A stretch of DNA of 62,250 nt from Paraburkholderia gardini (GTDB taxonomy: Bacteria; Pseudomonadota; Gammaproteobacteria; Burkholderiales; Burkholderiaceae): contig NZ_CAJQYY010000034.1 of assembly GCF_907164575.1 (NCBI RefSeq), positions 1 through 62,250 of the forward strand. Reading direction: 5' to 3'. Of the stretch, positions 1 to 9,261 are shown in pieces; positions within the stretch are counted from its first letter, which is position 1, and each line of letters begins with the position of its first letter. The notes beneath the pieces were generated by a model. It ran no database searches. It saw only the letters and a list, made by a program, of their open reading frames with translations, and was not told the DNA's origin. A program made the translations under genes and the position numbers.

Positions 1-179
1 AACCCCCGTATTAACCGGGCTTTCGGGCTATCACCCCGGGGGGCGGCGCGGGGTGCGCGCGGCCCATGCCGCGTCCGGGCTTCACGGCGCCGGTTGCGGC
101 CGCAACCATCGCCGCCATCGCCGGTGCGGCTACCTTCGCAATCCGTGTCTGGTCTCTTTGTCTGAGGGTTTCCTGACCT
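1..179. other. Window edge with no recognisable gene
   Basis: No convincing coding region was found here. The stretch is very GC-rich and should hold the end of an upstream gene, or the leader of the permease that starts at 180. A TGAGGG at 162-167 is a distant, weak candidate ribosome binding site for that permease. The substrate-binding protein expected for the ABC importer would lie to the left of the window. Confidence 0.4.
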
Positions 180-1118
180 ATGAGCAGTCCACCGAATGCA
201 GGCGCTGTGCCGCCGGAGTTGCAGGCGCCTCTTGCATTGACGCCGACGCCGCCAGCAAAGGGCGCGGGCCAGTCCGCATCGTTATGGACGTGGATCGGCG
301 TGTTGCCGTTCTTCGTGTTCGCGCTACTGTTCCTGATTTTGCCGACAGCCATTCTGGTGGTCGGTGCGTTTCAGGATCCGCAGGGTCATTTCACGCTCGC
401 CAACTTTCGCGACCTCTTCTCGGAGGGCGTGATCGACGCGTACTGGATCAGCTTCAAGGTCAGCGCCGCATCGGCGTTCGGCGGCGCGCTCATCGGTTCG
501 CTCCTTGCTTGGGCGGCAGTGCAGGGCCAGTTACCCGGCTGGATTCGCCCGACGCTGATGACGTTTTCCGGTGTCGCGTCGAACTTCGCCGGCGTGCCGC
601 TGGCGTTTGCGTTCATCTGCACGCTGGGGCGCGTGGGGCTCGTCACGGTCCTGCTCAAGAAATACACGGGCCTGAATCTCTATTCGACGGGCTTCAGCAT
701 TCTGAGCTTCACCGGTTTGACGCTGACGTACCTGTATTTCCAGATTCCGTTGATGGTGCTGATCATCACGCCCGCGCTCGACGGTCTGAAGCGCGAATGG
801 CGTGAAGCCTGTGATTGTCTTGGCGGCACCGCGTTCCAGTACTGGCGTTACGTCGCGTTGCCGGTATTGTGGCCGAGCGTGCTGGGCGCCGCGTTGCTGC
901 TGTTTGCGAATGCATTCGGCGCAGTGGCGACCGCGTATGCGCTCACCGGCAGTTCGCTGAATATCGTGACGATCCTGCTGTACGCGCAGATTCGCGGTGA
1001 CGTATTGCACAATCCGAATCTCGGTTACGCGCTCGCGCTTGGCATGATCCTGGTGACAGGCATCTCGAATGGCGGTTATATCTGGCTGCGTGCACGCGCC
1101 GAAAGGGGGCGTCGATGA
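180..1118 (+). CDS. ABC transporter permease, spermidine/putrescine-iron type (first of pair)
   Basis: This 312-residue inner-membrane permease has a polar, proline-rich N-terminus of about 35 residues and then about six hydrophobic helices. An EAxxxG-like loop (EACDCLGGTAFQYW) near residue 215 is the signature by which such permeases dock on their ATPase. It overlaps the second permease by 4 bases and forms one operon with it and the ATPase at 1928. The family (PotB/CysT/PhnU type) imports small solutes such as polyamines, iron or phosphonates. The substrate cannot be named because the binding protein is not in view. The family call is firm. Confidence 0.9.
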   Translation: MSSPPNAGAVPPELQAPLALTPTPPAKGAGQSASLWTWIGVLPFFVFALLFLILPTAILVVGAFQDPQGHFTLANFRDLFSEGVIDAYWISFKVSAASAFGGALIGSLLAWAAVQGQLPGWIRPTLMTFSGVASNFAGVPLAFAFICTLGRVGLVTVLLKKYTGLNLYSTGFSILSFTGLTLTYLYFQIPLMVLIITPALDGLKREWREACDCLGGTAFQYWRYVALPVLWPSVLGAALLLFANAFGAVATAYALTGSSLNIVTILLYAQIRGDVLHNPNLGYALALGMILVTGISNGGYIWLRARAERGRR

Positions 1119-1924
1119 ATTCCCGGTCACGTGCGGGGGCGTGGGTTGCCATCGTCGTCGGTTCGCTGTATTTCCTGATTCCGCTGATCGCGACGTTCGA
1201 GTTCAGCCTGCGCATGAAGCGCGGTGTGTACAGCTTCGAAGCGTACAGGGTGGTGCTTGGCGATGCGCATTTTCAGGCGTCGTTTGGGTATTCGATCCTG
1301 ATGGCGTTGCTGACGATCGTCGTCGGCATCCTGCTGGTGGTGCCGACGGCGTACTGGGTGCAGTTGCGTCTGCCGAAGCTGCGGCCGGTCGTCGAATTCA
1401 TCACGCTGCTGCCGCTCGTGATTCCGGCGATCGTGATCGTCTTCGGCTATCTGCGCATGTACAACAGCAGTTCGATTTTGCCGCTGACCGGTAACGAACG
1501 CGCTACCGACCTGCTGCTCGTATTCGGATACGTGACGCTTTCGCTGCCGTATATGTACCGCGCGGTCGATGCCGGTTTGAGCGCGATCGACGTGCGCTCG
1601 CTGACCGAAGCCGCCGAATGTCTCGGCGCGAGTTGGCCGACGATCCTCTTCAAGGTGATCTTTCCGAATATCCGCTCCGGCATCCTGTCGGGCGCGTTCC
1701 TGACGTTTGCCGTGGTGATCGGCGAATTCACGATTGCGAGCCTGCTCGACCGGCCGGCGTTTGGCCCCTACCTGCAGTTGATCGGCGCGAATCGCGCATA
1801 TGAACCTTCGGCGCTCGCGATCATCGCGTTCGCGATTACGTGGGCGTCGATGGGTCTGATCCAAGTGTTCGGCTCGGCCCGCAGAACGAGTCGTGCTCCT
1901 GCGCTCGCCGCACAGAAACCCTGA
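1115..1924 (+). CDS. ABC transporter permease, spermidine/putrescine-iron type (second of pair)
   Basis: This 269-residue inner-membrane protein has about six transmembrane segments and an ATPase-docking loop (EAAECLGASWPTI) near residue 170. Its start overlaps the stop of the first permease by 4 bases, so the two are probably translationally coupled and form a heterodimeric channel of the PotC/PhnV type. The gene ends 3 bases before the ATPase start. Length and topology are normal for the family. The transported compound is not shown by the sequence. Confidence 0.9.
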   Translation: MNSRSRAGAWVAIVVGSLYFLIPLIATFEFSLRMKRGVYSFEAYRVVLGDAHFQASFGYSILMALLTIVVGILLVVPTAYWVQLRLPKLRPVVEFITLLPLVIPAIVIVFGYLRMYNSSSILPLTGNERATDLLLVFGYVTLSLPYMYRAVDAGLSAIDVRSLTEAAECLGASWPTILFKVIFPNIRSGILSGAFLTFAVVIGEFTIASLLDRPAFGPYLQLIGANRAYEPSALAIIAFAITWASMGLIQVFGSARRTSRAPALAAQKP

Positions 1925-1927
1925 TGA

Positions 1928-3010
1928 ATGAAGGCGTCCGCCATGGTATTCCTTGAAATAGAAAACCTGCACAAGACCTTTGGATCGAACACCGCGCTGC
2001 ATCGCTTCGACATGAAGATCGAGCGTGGCGAATTCGTCACGTTCCTCGGGCCGTCGGGTTGCGGCAAGACGACGGTGCTGCGCATGATCGCGGGCTTCGA
2101 AAGTCCGACGCGCGGCACGATCCGCCTCGATGGACGCGACGTCACGCATCTGCGCACACGTCAGCGCAAGGTCGGCATGGTGTTCCAGTCGTATGCGCTG
2201 TTTCCGAACATGACGGTGGCGGCCAACATCGGTTTTGGGCTGCGTGTCGCCGGGCGGCCGGACGCGGAAATCCGCAAGCGTGTCGATGAAATGCTGGCGC
2301 TGATCAAGCTGCCGGATCTCGGCGACCGTTACCCGTGGCAGATGTCAGGCGGACAGCAGCAGCGTGTCGCGCTGGCGCGCGCGCTTGCCGGCAAGCCGCA
2401 GGTGCTGCTGCTCGATGAACCGCTGTCGGCACTCGATGCGAAGATCCGTATTTCGCTGCGTCAGGACATTCGCATGCTGCAGCGTGAACTCGGCATCACG
2501 TCGATTTTCGTGACGCACGATCAGGAAGAAGCATTGTCGATCTCCGACAGGATCGTCGTGATGAACGAGGGGCGCGTCGAACAGGTCGGCACACCGTCGG
2601 AAATCTATAACTATCCGCGCACGCGTTTTGTGGCTTCGTTTGTCGGCACACTCAACATCCTGACGGGACATGTGGTGGACCCCTCCACGGGCAGGATGGC
2701 CGTCGAAGGACAGGAGCTGATCACGACCCAGACGCTTGCGCCGGACGACGCTGGCAGGAAGCGCATGCTTGCCTTGCGGCCGGAAGCGATCGTGCTGGAA
2801 GCGCCAGCGCCTGGCCGCAATACGCTGGCCGCAACGGTCGAGGACGTCAGTTTCCTGGGGGCTGTCGTGCGGATTCGCGCGCGCGTGCAGGAAGCGGTCA
2901 TTTCGCTCGATATCTTCAACGACCCGAATCGCAGCCTGCCGGAGCGCGGCCAGCCAGTTGCGCTGGGTTTTTCCCACGAAAATCTGCTGGTGCTCGAAGA
3001 GGGCGCCTGA
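1928..3010 (+). CDS. ABC transporter ATP-binding protein, PotA-like
   Basis: This cytoplasmic ATPase of 360 residues powers the importer formed by the two preceding permeases. It has a Walker A (GPSGCGKTT), Q-loop (VFQSYALFP), ABC signature (SGGQQQRVALARAL), Walker B (VLLLDEPLSALD) and H-loop (FVTHDQEEAL). After about residue 240 it has the extra C-terminal TOBE-type domain seen in the PotA/FbpC/MalK group, which often binds regulatory ligands. A downstream ATG at 1943 is an alternative start that would remove five residues. It is the last gene of the operon; a separate kinase gene follows. Confidence 0.93.
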   Translation: MKASAMVFLEIENLHKTFGSNTALHRFDMKIERGEFVTFLGPSGCGKTTVLRMIAGFESPTRGTIRLDGRDVTHLRTRQRKVGMVFQSYALFPNMTVAANIGFGLRVAGRPDAEIRKRVDEMLALIKLPDLGDRYPWQMSGGQQQRVALARALAGKPQVLLLDEPLSALDAKIRISLRQDIRMLQRELGITSIFVTHDQEEALSISDRIVVMNEGRVEQVGTPSEIYNYPRTRFVASFVGTLNILTGHVVDPSTGRMAVEGQELITTQTLAPDDAGRKRMLALRPEAIVLEAPAPGRNTLAATVEDVSFLGAVVRIRARVQEAVISLDIFNDPNRSLPERGQPVALGFSHENLLVLEEGA

Positions 3011-3102
3011 TTTCGGGGTGGGCCGCTACTGCGCGCTTTCCTGCCGTTTTCTGTGTTCAAATGGAACCGCCGCCGTTGTCCACAGCCGGAGGTTCCCGTT
3101 TT

Positions 3103-4320
3103 ATGTCTGCCCCGCAAGCAGGACCGTTGTGCGCCTTTGTCGCCATGCTTCGTGTAGAGCAGGCCAGTCTGACCGAGCGCTGGATGAAGGCGGTGTTCCG
3201 CGACGACGTTCTGAACGACAGCGACAAGCTCACTTACGAGCAGCTCGCCGACCATCTGCCGAATGTTTTCGACGAAATCGGCGTCGCGCTGGAAAACGAG
3301 GACCTCGACAAGGTCGAGCCCGCCATCGAGCGTAACGCGCGCCTGCACGGCAAGATGCGCTGGCGTCAGGGCTACCGGGTCGACGAACTGGTGCGCGAGC
3401 TCGAACTGTTCCGTCAGGTGCTGACGGGCGCGGTCATGCAGTTCGCCGAGGCCCATCCCGAGTTCACGCGGCGCAGCGAGGAACGCGCGCGCTACTATAT
3501 CGACGAGGCACTCAGCTTCGTCACGCTGACGTCGATTCGCGAAGTCATGACCGAGCGCGACCGCAAGATCGACGAATACACTGGCCGGCTCGAACGCGCC
3601 AACCATGAGCTGCAACTGAAGCAGCATCTCGTCAGCGACCTGTATGAATCGCGCATGCAGATCACACGCAGCGTCGTGCACGATCTGCGTAACTTCCTGA
3701 ACGTGTTTTCGATGGCGCTGCAACTGGCTGCCCGCACGCCGTCCAAGACGGAAACCGCGCTCGCGCTCGCCAACCGTCAGGCGGCCGACATGAAAGCGCT
3801 GGTCGACGAACTCGTCGAGTATGCGGTCGTGCTGCGCGACGCGGATACAGTCGCGATCGAGGTGTTTTCACTGCGTGAGCTGTTCGACGAACTGGTCGCG
3901 TCGTGCCGGCCTCCGGTCGAGGCGAAAGGCTTGCGGTTCGCGACGTCCTTCGACGGGCAGCTGGCGGTCGTGTCGTCGAACCGCCTCAAGCTGAAGCAGA
4001 TCGCACTGAATCTGCTGACTAACGCCGCGAAGTACACGAAGACCGGCCAGATCGGCCTGACGATGACCGGAGACGGCGACGATCACTGGCGGCTGCGTGT
4101 GTCGGATACGGGTGTCGGTATCGGCCAGCACGATCGCGAACGCGTCTTCGAGGAGTTCGAGCGCATTGCGGGCGACGACGTGCCGGGCGTCGGGCTTGGC
4201 CTCGCGATCGTCAAGGAGCTGTGCCGCGTGCTGGATGGCGAGATTCACTTCGATTCGCGCGAAGGTCTCGGCACGACGTTCGAGATCCGCTTTCCCATGG
4301 TGTTAAAACTGAAGGATTGA
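3103..4320 (+). CDS. Soluble sensor histidine kinase with RsbRD-like N-terminus
   Basis: This 405-residue kinase has no transmembrane segment, so it should act in the cytoplasm. Residues 1-150 are helical and resemble the RsbRD sensory domain. A coiled linker follows, then an H-box (VVHDLRNFLNVF) and a complete ATPase domain: N-box (NLLTNAAKYT), G1 (DTGVGIG) and G2 (GVGLGLAIV). The start at 3103 is preferred over 3061 because a GGAGG at 3089-3093 lies nine bases before it. No response regulator gene is adjacent, so its partner is unknown. The ABC operon upstream may be unrelated. Confidence 0.88.
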   Translation: MSAPQAGPLCAFVAMLRVEQASLTERWMKAVFRDDVLNDSDKLTYEQLADHLPNVFDEIGVALENEDLDKVEPAIERNARLHGKMRWRQGYRVDELVRELELFRQVLTGAVMQFAEAHPEFTRRSEERARYYIDEALSFVTLTSIREVMTERDRKIDEYTGRLERANHELQLKQHLVSDLYESRMQITRSVVHDLRNFLNVFSMALQLAARTPSKTETALALANRQAADMKALVDELVEYAVVLRDADTVAIEVFSLRELFDELVASCRPPVEAKGLRFATSFDGQLAVVSSNRLKLKQIALNLLTNAAKYTKTGQIGLTMTGDGDDHWRLRVSDTGVGIGQHDRERVFEEFERIAGDDVPGVGLGLAIVKELCRVLDGEIHFDSREGLGTTFEIRFPMVLKLKD

Positions 4321-4482
4321 ACCGGCGGGCGTGCGTCGGGCGACGCCGGGCGCGCGCGAATGTTCGCTGGACCGCACATCGCGGGGTGGAATGCGTGCCA
4401 GAGCACAGTCACCGTATCTATCAGATGTCATGCTGGTGAAGCTACCAGTCTTGTGACCGAACTGTTCAGATACGGAGTTCAG

Positions 4483-4887
4483 ATGGCACTGCATCGCGAC
4501 CTCACCGATGCGCAATGGAGTAGCGTGGAAGGACTCTTTATCGCGTTTCGCGCCCGCAAGGATCCGCGCGGGCGGCCCACGCGCAACACGCGCATGGTAC
4601 TGAACGGCGTGCTATGGGTGCTCACGAGCTGTGCCGCATGGGCCGCGCTGCCCACGCGCTACCCGGACTACCGCACGTGCCATCGGCGCTTCAAGGGATG
4701 GTTCGATTCAGGCGTTCTGCAGCGTGCGATGCACGACCTGTACGGCGAGACCGGCGACGCGATGTGCGAAGCCGTCATTGCGCGCATGCATCGTCCGCAG
4801 CCTGGGGATCGGGGCGCGTCGGGCGGTACACCGGCTTCGGGGCGCGGGCGGGATCGTGCACGACCCATGGCTCGCGCGGTCGATTGA
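4483..4887 (+). pseudogene. IS5-family transposase fragment (DUF4096-type N-terminal part)
   Basis: The 134-residue product begins with the typical start of IS5-type transposases (LTDAQWSSVEGLF) and keeps the helix-rich DNA-binding half, including a TCHRRFKGWF stretch. The catalytic DDE part is absent. After about residue 110 the sequence becomes low-complexity and unlike the family. No second reading frame carrying the catalytic half follows, and no clear terminal inverted repeats were seen, so this is probably a dead remnant. A stand-alone regulatory peptide is possible but less likely. Confidence 0.7.
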
Positions 4888-4979
4888 TCATCGCCGCGGG
4901 ATTGTCGCCATCGACACGCGACGATGTGATCGACACGGGCAATGCGCCGTCGGTGGCAAACCGGCAAACAGATCCAGCA

Positions 4980-5003
4980 GGGGCGCGTGAGCCGCGCCCC
5001 TTT
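4980..5003. terminator. GC-rich hairpin terminator
   Basis: The arms GGGGCGCG (4980-4987) and CGCGCCCC (4993-5000) enclose a five-base loop and are followed by TTT. It lies downstream of the minus-strand gene ending at 5047 and of the transposase remnant. On the minus strand the T-run is lacking, so its direction is uncertain. Confidence 0.55.
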
Positions 5004-5046
5004 CCACGTGGTTCACTGTCCGGCGACGAAACGCCGGACCTCGCAC

Positions 5047-5655
5047 TTACTTTACCGCGTTGCCTTCACGCGTGACTTCGGCTGCGGTAGCCGACACGAA
5101 CACCGCGTGTACCGTATCGCCGACCTTCAGCTTGTCGATCGAAACGTCCGGCGCCACTTCGAGCGTTTGCGTGCGATTCGGGCCGCGCAGCGTCACGAGA
5201 CGCTTCTTGCGGTCGATCTTCTGCACGGTGGCCAACACTTCGACGCGGCGTGCCGATGCCACGACGCCTTCCGAAGCCGGTATCGCCGCGGTCGTCTCGA
5301 CGCGTTCACGGATACCGCTCGCCTGCGTCTTGTCGACAGCCAGCAGGATTGCGTTTTTGTACGCGATGTCGACCTTGTCGCCGAGTTGCAGCTTCTTCAC
5401 GTCACCGACCTGCGGATCGACGTCGACCACCGCCGCGTTGCCGCGCGGCCCGCGCAGCGTGACGCTGTTCGTCACGGTGTCGATGCCGATGACGGTCGCC
5501 TGAACGTGTACGAGTGCGGCGCCGCCGATGGCTTTCTGTCCATCGGTCGAACCGGCGTTCTGTGCGAATGCTGGCCAGGACAGCGCCACCGACAACAGCA
5601 TGGCTGCCTTGATCGCCGTCGTGCGTTTCAGGCCGGTTTTCAGGGGTGACTTCAT
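5047..5655 (-). CDS. Exported hypothetical protein with two OB-like repeats
   Basis: The product of 202 residues starts with a clear Sec signal peptide (hydrophobic core around residues 15-26, cleavage after AFA-Q). The mature part holds two similar beta-rich stretches, roughly residues 50-105 and 138-190. Each has a V-T-L-R-G-P motif followed by a V-x-V-G-D pattern, which suggests a duplicated small barrel. A strong AAAGGAG precedes the ATG. I recognise no enzymatic motif. It is probably periplasmic and co-oriented with the outer-membrane genes that follow. Confidence 0.8.
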   Translation of the reverse strand: MKSPLKTGLKRTTAIKAAMLLSVALSWPAFAQNAGSTDGQKAIGGAALVHVQATVIGIDTVTNSVTLRGPRGNAAVVDVDPQVGDVKKLQLGDKVDIAYKNAILLAVDKTQASGIRERVETTAAIPASEGVVASARRVEVLATVQKIDRKKRLVTLRGPNRTQTLEVAPDVSIDKLKVGDTVHAVFVSATAAEVTREGNAVK

Positions 5656-5762
5656 GACTGCTCCTTTTGCGTTACTGCGTTGTGTTGCGAGAGATACGTA
5701 ACGTGCGGGCCCGGGTGCGGTGTGCGGCAGTCCGCCGTGAAAACCATCTGCACCCGTAACGC

Positions 5763-6746
5763 CTACTGGAACGTGGCACCGACGGAAAGCAGGACCGCGT
5801 TGCCCTTCGGGCGTGCCTGCACTTCGAATTCATTGACCCAGCGCAGCGACGCCGAGACCGGCGTCTTGTCGATTGCGCCGGACCACGTCACGATCGGGCC
5901 GATACCGAGTGAATGGCCGCGCGCGCCGTCCGTCTGACTGGCGAGGTCGCCGGTGTCGTCGCCGAGTTGCTGGATCCAGCCGCCGACCACGCCGACGCCC
6001 CAGCCGCCCTTGAAGCGCTTGAGCGCGAGCAGGTCGAGCACGCTGAGCGGTGCGTTGTGATAGTTGGTGGCACTGTTGGTTGTGTAGAACTCGACGCCGT
6101 AGTTCGCCGACAACTCGATTTCCTGCGCGGGGAAGAGCTTCGTGTACGAGATGGTTGGCGTGAACGTCCACGTGTTCTGGCCCGCGTTCGCAAGACGGTT
6201 CGGGTTGTAGGCGCCCGTCGGCGCGTAGATCTGGACGCTTAACGCGACGTGATCGGTCTTCGTCAGGTGATAGCCCGCCACGACCGGCGTGAAGAAGATA
6301 TCGGCAAACTGGGTGGCATGGTCGTCAGGCAGGATTCCGTGAAACGACGACGCATTCGTGTACTGCACCGGCACGCCGAACGACGAAGCGAAATTCCATC
6401 CGCCCGCGGTGATGCCCCACGTCTTGACCGCATTCGCGATGCTGTACACGATCTGGTAGTTCAGACCGGCTGTGATCGTGCCCGCAACCGGCAGCGTCTT
6501 GCTCGCGCCGAGCGAGCCCTGGTAGTAGATCGTCGAGAGCGACACGATCCAGTCCGAGGTGGGCGGCACCACGCCGGCGTATGGCATCACCTGCATGCCG
6601 GTGATCGGCCGGCCGACACCGCCTTCCGTTGCGTGAGCCTGCTGCGCGAAGCTCAGGCCCGCGATCCCCACAGCCAGCGTGACGTTAATGCCGGCGCGTC
6701 GTGCTTCGTGCATCGGGCGTCCGAAGTATCGAATGATATTTTTCAT
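5763..6746 (-). CDS. Outer-membrane transporter, phenol-degradation MetA (SphA-like) family
   Basis: The 327-residue product has a signal peptide ending near AQQAHA and then a mature chain of alternating aromatic and polar beta strands ending in phenylalanine-glutamine. This is typical of the MetA-pathway/SphA outer-membrane family (COG4313 type), thought to let hydrophobic substrates through the outer membrane. The start MKNIIRYF is chosen because an AGGGAG lies about ten bases upstream; an in-frame extension to 6815 lacks a good site. It lies just downstream of DUF1254/DUF1214 sequences, an association I know from other proteobacteria. Confidence 0.8.
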   Translation of the reverse strand: MKNIIRYFGRPMHEARRAGINVTLAVGIAGLSFAQQAHATEGGVGRPITGMQVMPYAGVVPPTSDWIVSLSTIYYQGSLGASKTLPVAGTITAGLNYQIVYSIANAVKTWGITAGGWNFASSFGVPVQYTNASSFHGILPDDHATQFADIFFTPVVAGYHLTKTDHVALSVQIYAPTGAYNPNRLANAGQNTWTFTPTISYTKLFPAQEIELSANYGVEFYTTNSATNYHNAPLSVLDLLALKRFKGGWGVGVVGGWIQQLGDDTGDLASQTDGARGHSLGIGPIVTWSGAIDKTPVSASLRWVNEFEVQARPKGNAVLLSVGATFQ

Positions 6747-6829
6747 CCTGGCTTTACTCCCTGTAACTTTTCCGTGTTCGCATCGTGACTGAACTGTATC
6801 GCCGCGATCCTGCATGTGAGCCCTTCGCG

Positions 6830-6964
6830 GAAGAAACTCCGGACGGACGGTATTTCACCTGCGAGGAACGCCATCGTGTATGCGTTCGCGCCGTTTGGTG
6901 GCTCGCCCGATGCATCGTCGTCCAGATAAAAATAGCGTGTTTCGTTCGTCATGTTGATGAAAAT
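6830..6964 (-). pseudogene. Remnant of a second DUF1254/DUF1214 protein
   Basis: About 45 residues in this frame (from IFINMTNETRYFY to the SVRSFF segment) match the layout of the DUF1214 part of the intact neighbour at 7008, where the corresponding stretch runs IYGNTKEEAVYV to PAKFFW. The match stops on both sides and the frame continues into unrelated sequence. The region therefore appears to be a leftover of a tandem duplicate or of an older gene. No start codon or ribosome binding site is associated with it. Confidence 0.6.
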
Positions 6965-7007
6965 ATTCGACTGGGCCGTGCTCATGCGCCGCGCCGTCCA
7001 TCTGACA

Positions 7008-8399
7008 TCAGCCTTTTTTCGGCTCGGGAAATTTCCAGCCGCCATCGAACACGGCCTGCCCGGGGCCGTAAATGCGCATGATCACGGTGTAAGGGCCCTG
7101 CGGCGCGGGCAGCCAGTTCGCCTCTTTCGCTGCACCGGGAGAAGTGTGCTGGACGTAGATGTCGAGCGAGCCGTCGGCGTTGTATTTCAGGCCCTGGGTG
7201 CGGTCGCCAATCGAATACCGACTGATCGGATTGGGTACAAGATGGCGCGCCGGCAGGTCGTACATCGTCATTGACCAGAAGAACTTCGCCGGCGGCAGAT
7301 CCGTTTTGTCGAAGTGAATCACATACGGCTGCGACCCGACCAGCTGCTGATGGTCGCCGTCCAGACGCGTGCCGACGTAGACGGCCTCTTCCTTCGTGTT
7401 GCCGTAGATCCCCATCGCCGCCGCGACGGCCCGCTTCATGTAGTCGCCCTTGAGCGCTTCGCGGGTGCCGAAGATATCGAACGAGCTGGTGGTGTGGTTC
7501 ACGGCGTCCGCAAGCGCCGCCTTGCCATCGGCGACGCCGCCTTCGATCGCCGCGCGCGTGCCGGCCGGCAACGCCGCTGCGTTGAACGGCTTGCCTGGCG
7601 CGATGCCGATCTTCGCGAAGCGCTCAAGCAGTTCCGTTTCGGACGGCGCCGGCGGCTGCGTGAACGTCAGCAGGAAATTCAGGTACGCGATGAAATCGAT
7701 CGATGTCGCCTTCGCTTCATCCCATTTCGGGAAGTCCGGCCGTGGCACGGCTGGCGGCGGCGCGGTGTGTTCGAATGCCGACAGCGGCGTCAGTTTGTAG
7801 CCTTTCTGGACGGCCTGCACGTTCTTCACATCGCCCGGGCCGTTGAGCGCGGTGCGCCCGAGTGCCAGGACGATATCGGTTTCCGGGCGCAATACCTGGT
7901 CGATCCCCCTGGGCGTTTCGCCTTTCCAGTCGGGGCCGGCGAGCAGGTAATGACCCGCGCCGTTGCCGGTGGTGCGCGATCCGATATAGGCGAAGTTGTA
8001 TGTGAAGAGATCGACCCACTGGAACACGTAGTAGCGGTTGTCCGGCACCTCGGGCACGGTTAGCACCCACGGCTCACGACGCAGGTCGAGCCACGCCCAC
8101 GAATAGGGCGTGTCGTTGTTCGGCGTGACGATTTCCCTGTTCTCGGGACCGTAGGGCTGCGAGTAATTCCGGAACCGGCCGAAACCGCCCACGTACGACT
8201 TCGACGTCGGATCGACGGCCTGCTGGTACAGCGTCTTGTAGTTGAAGAGCATGGGGTACGCGTAGATGAACGCGTCCTTCGCGATGGCGCGCGCTTCGTC
8301 CGGCGAGACGGCGTTCTGCACCTGGGCGATTGCGGCGCCGCCGATCATGAGACTGGCTCCGAGCGCTGCGGCATGCATGAAATTCGACAGTTTCCTCAC
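7008..8399 (-). CDS. DUF1254/DUF1214 exported protein
   Basis: The 463-residue product starts at a GTG preceded by AAGGTG and carries a signal peptide ending AIAQ. Residues 30-180 form the DUF1254 domain (FIYAYPMLFNY, NDTPYSWAWLDLR). The last 120 residues form DUF1214 (SMTMYD, GDRTQGLKY, NWLPAPQGPYTVIMRIY). Proteins of this pair are widespread and exported, but their biochemical role is not established. Its neighbours are two outer-membrane transporter-like genes in the same orientation, so it may act on the same unknown substrate in the periplasm. Confidence 0.85.
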   Translation of the reverse strand: MRKLSNFMHAAALGASLMIGGAAIAQVQNAVSPDEARAIAKDAFIYAYPMLFNYKTLYQQAVDPTSKSYVGGFGRFRNYSQPYGPENREIVTPNNDTPYSWAWLDLRREPWVLTVPEVPDNRYYVFQWVDLFTYNFAYIGSRTTGNGAGHYLLAGPDWKGETPRGIDQVLRPETDIVLALGRTALNGPGDVKNVQAVQKGYKLTPLSAFEHTAPPPAVPRPDFPKWDEAKATSIDFIAYLNFLLTFTQPPAPSETELLERFAKIGIAPGKPFNAAALPAGTRAAIEGGVADGKAALADAVNHTTSSFDIFGTREALKGDYMKRAVAAAMGIYGNTKEEAVYVGTRLDGDHQQLVGSQPYVIHFDKTDLPPAKFFWSMTMYDLPARHLVPNPISRYSIGDRTQGLKYNADGSLDIYVQHTSPGAAKEANWLPAPQGPYTVIMRIYGPGQAVFDGGWKFPEPKKG

Positions 8400-8472
8400 A
8401 TCGATCACCTTGTCTGAAACGGTTTGCTGGCCGGGTGACGCGCTCGCGCTGCGCCACCCATATGCGTCGCAC

Positions 8473-9261
8473 TTACTTGCCAAACGTCATGTTCAGCCCG
8501 GCGAAAATCGTAAACTGCGGCACGCCCGCACCTGAATGGGCGATGGAGTACTGCGGTTCGATGAAGGCGTTATAGATGGTGGATCCGCCTTTCCATGCCT
8601 TGCCGGCACCGAGGCCAACCGGGATGTAATAGCTGCCGTGCTGGAGGTCGAACGTCCATGTGCCGGTCGAGCGGATATACCAGCCGCCCGGCAGGTTGAA
8701 AATGCCGAAGGGCTGCGCGGTGAGCGACTGCGTGGTCGGCCGGCTGCTCTGGCCGGCGAACGAGTGTTGCCACTGGACCAGCGCGCCGAGCAGCCGCGCT
8801 TTCGTCGCGCTCACGGCGACCGCGGCGAGACCCGCCTGCCATTTGCCCGTGCCGAGGCTTGGGTCGGTTGCGGTGGGCATGGTGACGAGTGGTCCGACGC
8901 CGACCTGGAACTCACCCTGACTCAGCAGAAGGATATCGAACAGGTTGATGTCGCCGAGGCCGGTGTTGTAGCCGCCGCTCGGGTCAGGGCGCGTGCTGAT
9001 GGGCACCGTGCCGCGGAAAATCTGTGGCACGCCGATCAGCCCCGGGCCTACCGGCACCGTGGGACGTAGCAGCAGATCGTTGGTATGAGCGCTCCCGCCA
9101 AACACGCTCGGCGTGTAGAAATTCTGGACGTTGAACGAGGCAGCGAGATTGAGCGGGTTGTTACTCTTGTTGGCGTCTTCCGCGGTCTGCGCGTGTGCGC
9201 CCTGAGCGATAAACAAGATTGAAAGTAGCGACACCCGGAAAAACCGGCGAGCAAGGTTCAT
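8473..9261 (-). CDS. Outer-membrane protein of the transporter/'neuromedin U' annotation group
   Basis: This 262-residue protein has a signal peptide (cleavage near GAHA-Q) and a mature part rich in amphipathic beta strands ending in the outer-membrane-like tail NMTFGK. It resembles small proteobacterial outer-membrane channel proteins often named transporter or neuromedin U. It is the first gene of the minus-strand group 8473-5047. The ATG is preceded by an AT-rich TATATAAAAC rather than a Shine-Dalgarno sequence, so initiation may be leaderless or weak. The substrate is unknown. Confidence 0.72.
   Translation of the reverse strand: MNLARRFFRVSLLSILFIAQGAHAQTAEDANKSNNPLNLAASFNVQNFYTPSVFGGSAHTNDLLLRPTVPVGPGLIGVPQIFRGTVPISTRPDPSGGYNTGLGDINLFDILLLSQGEFQVGVGPLVTMPTATDPSLGTGKWQAGLAAVAVSATKARLLGALVQWQHSFAGQSSRPTTQSLTAQPFGIFNLPGGWYIRSTGTWTFDLQHGSYYIPVGLGAGKAWKGGSTIYNAFIEPQYSIAHSGAGVPQFTIFAGLNMTFGK

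Noticed and set aside
4483..4887. Complete insertion sequence
   Set aside because: Only the N-terminal transposase half is present; no DDE domain, terminal inverted repeats or target duplication were seen.
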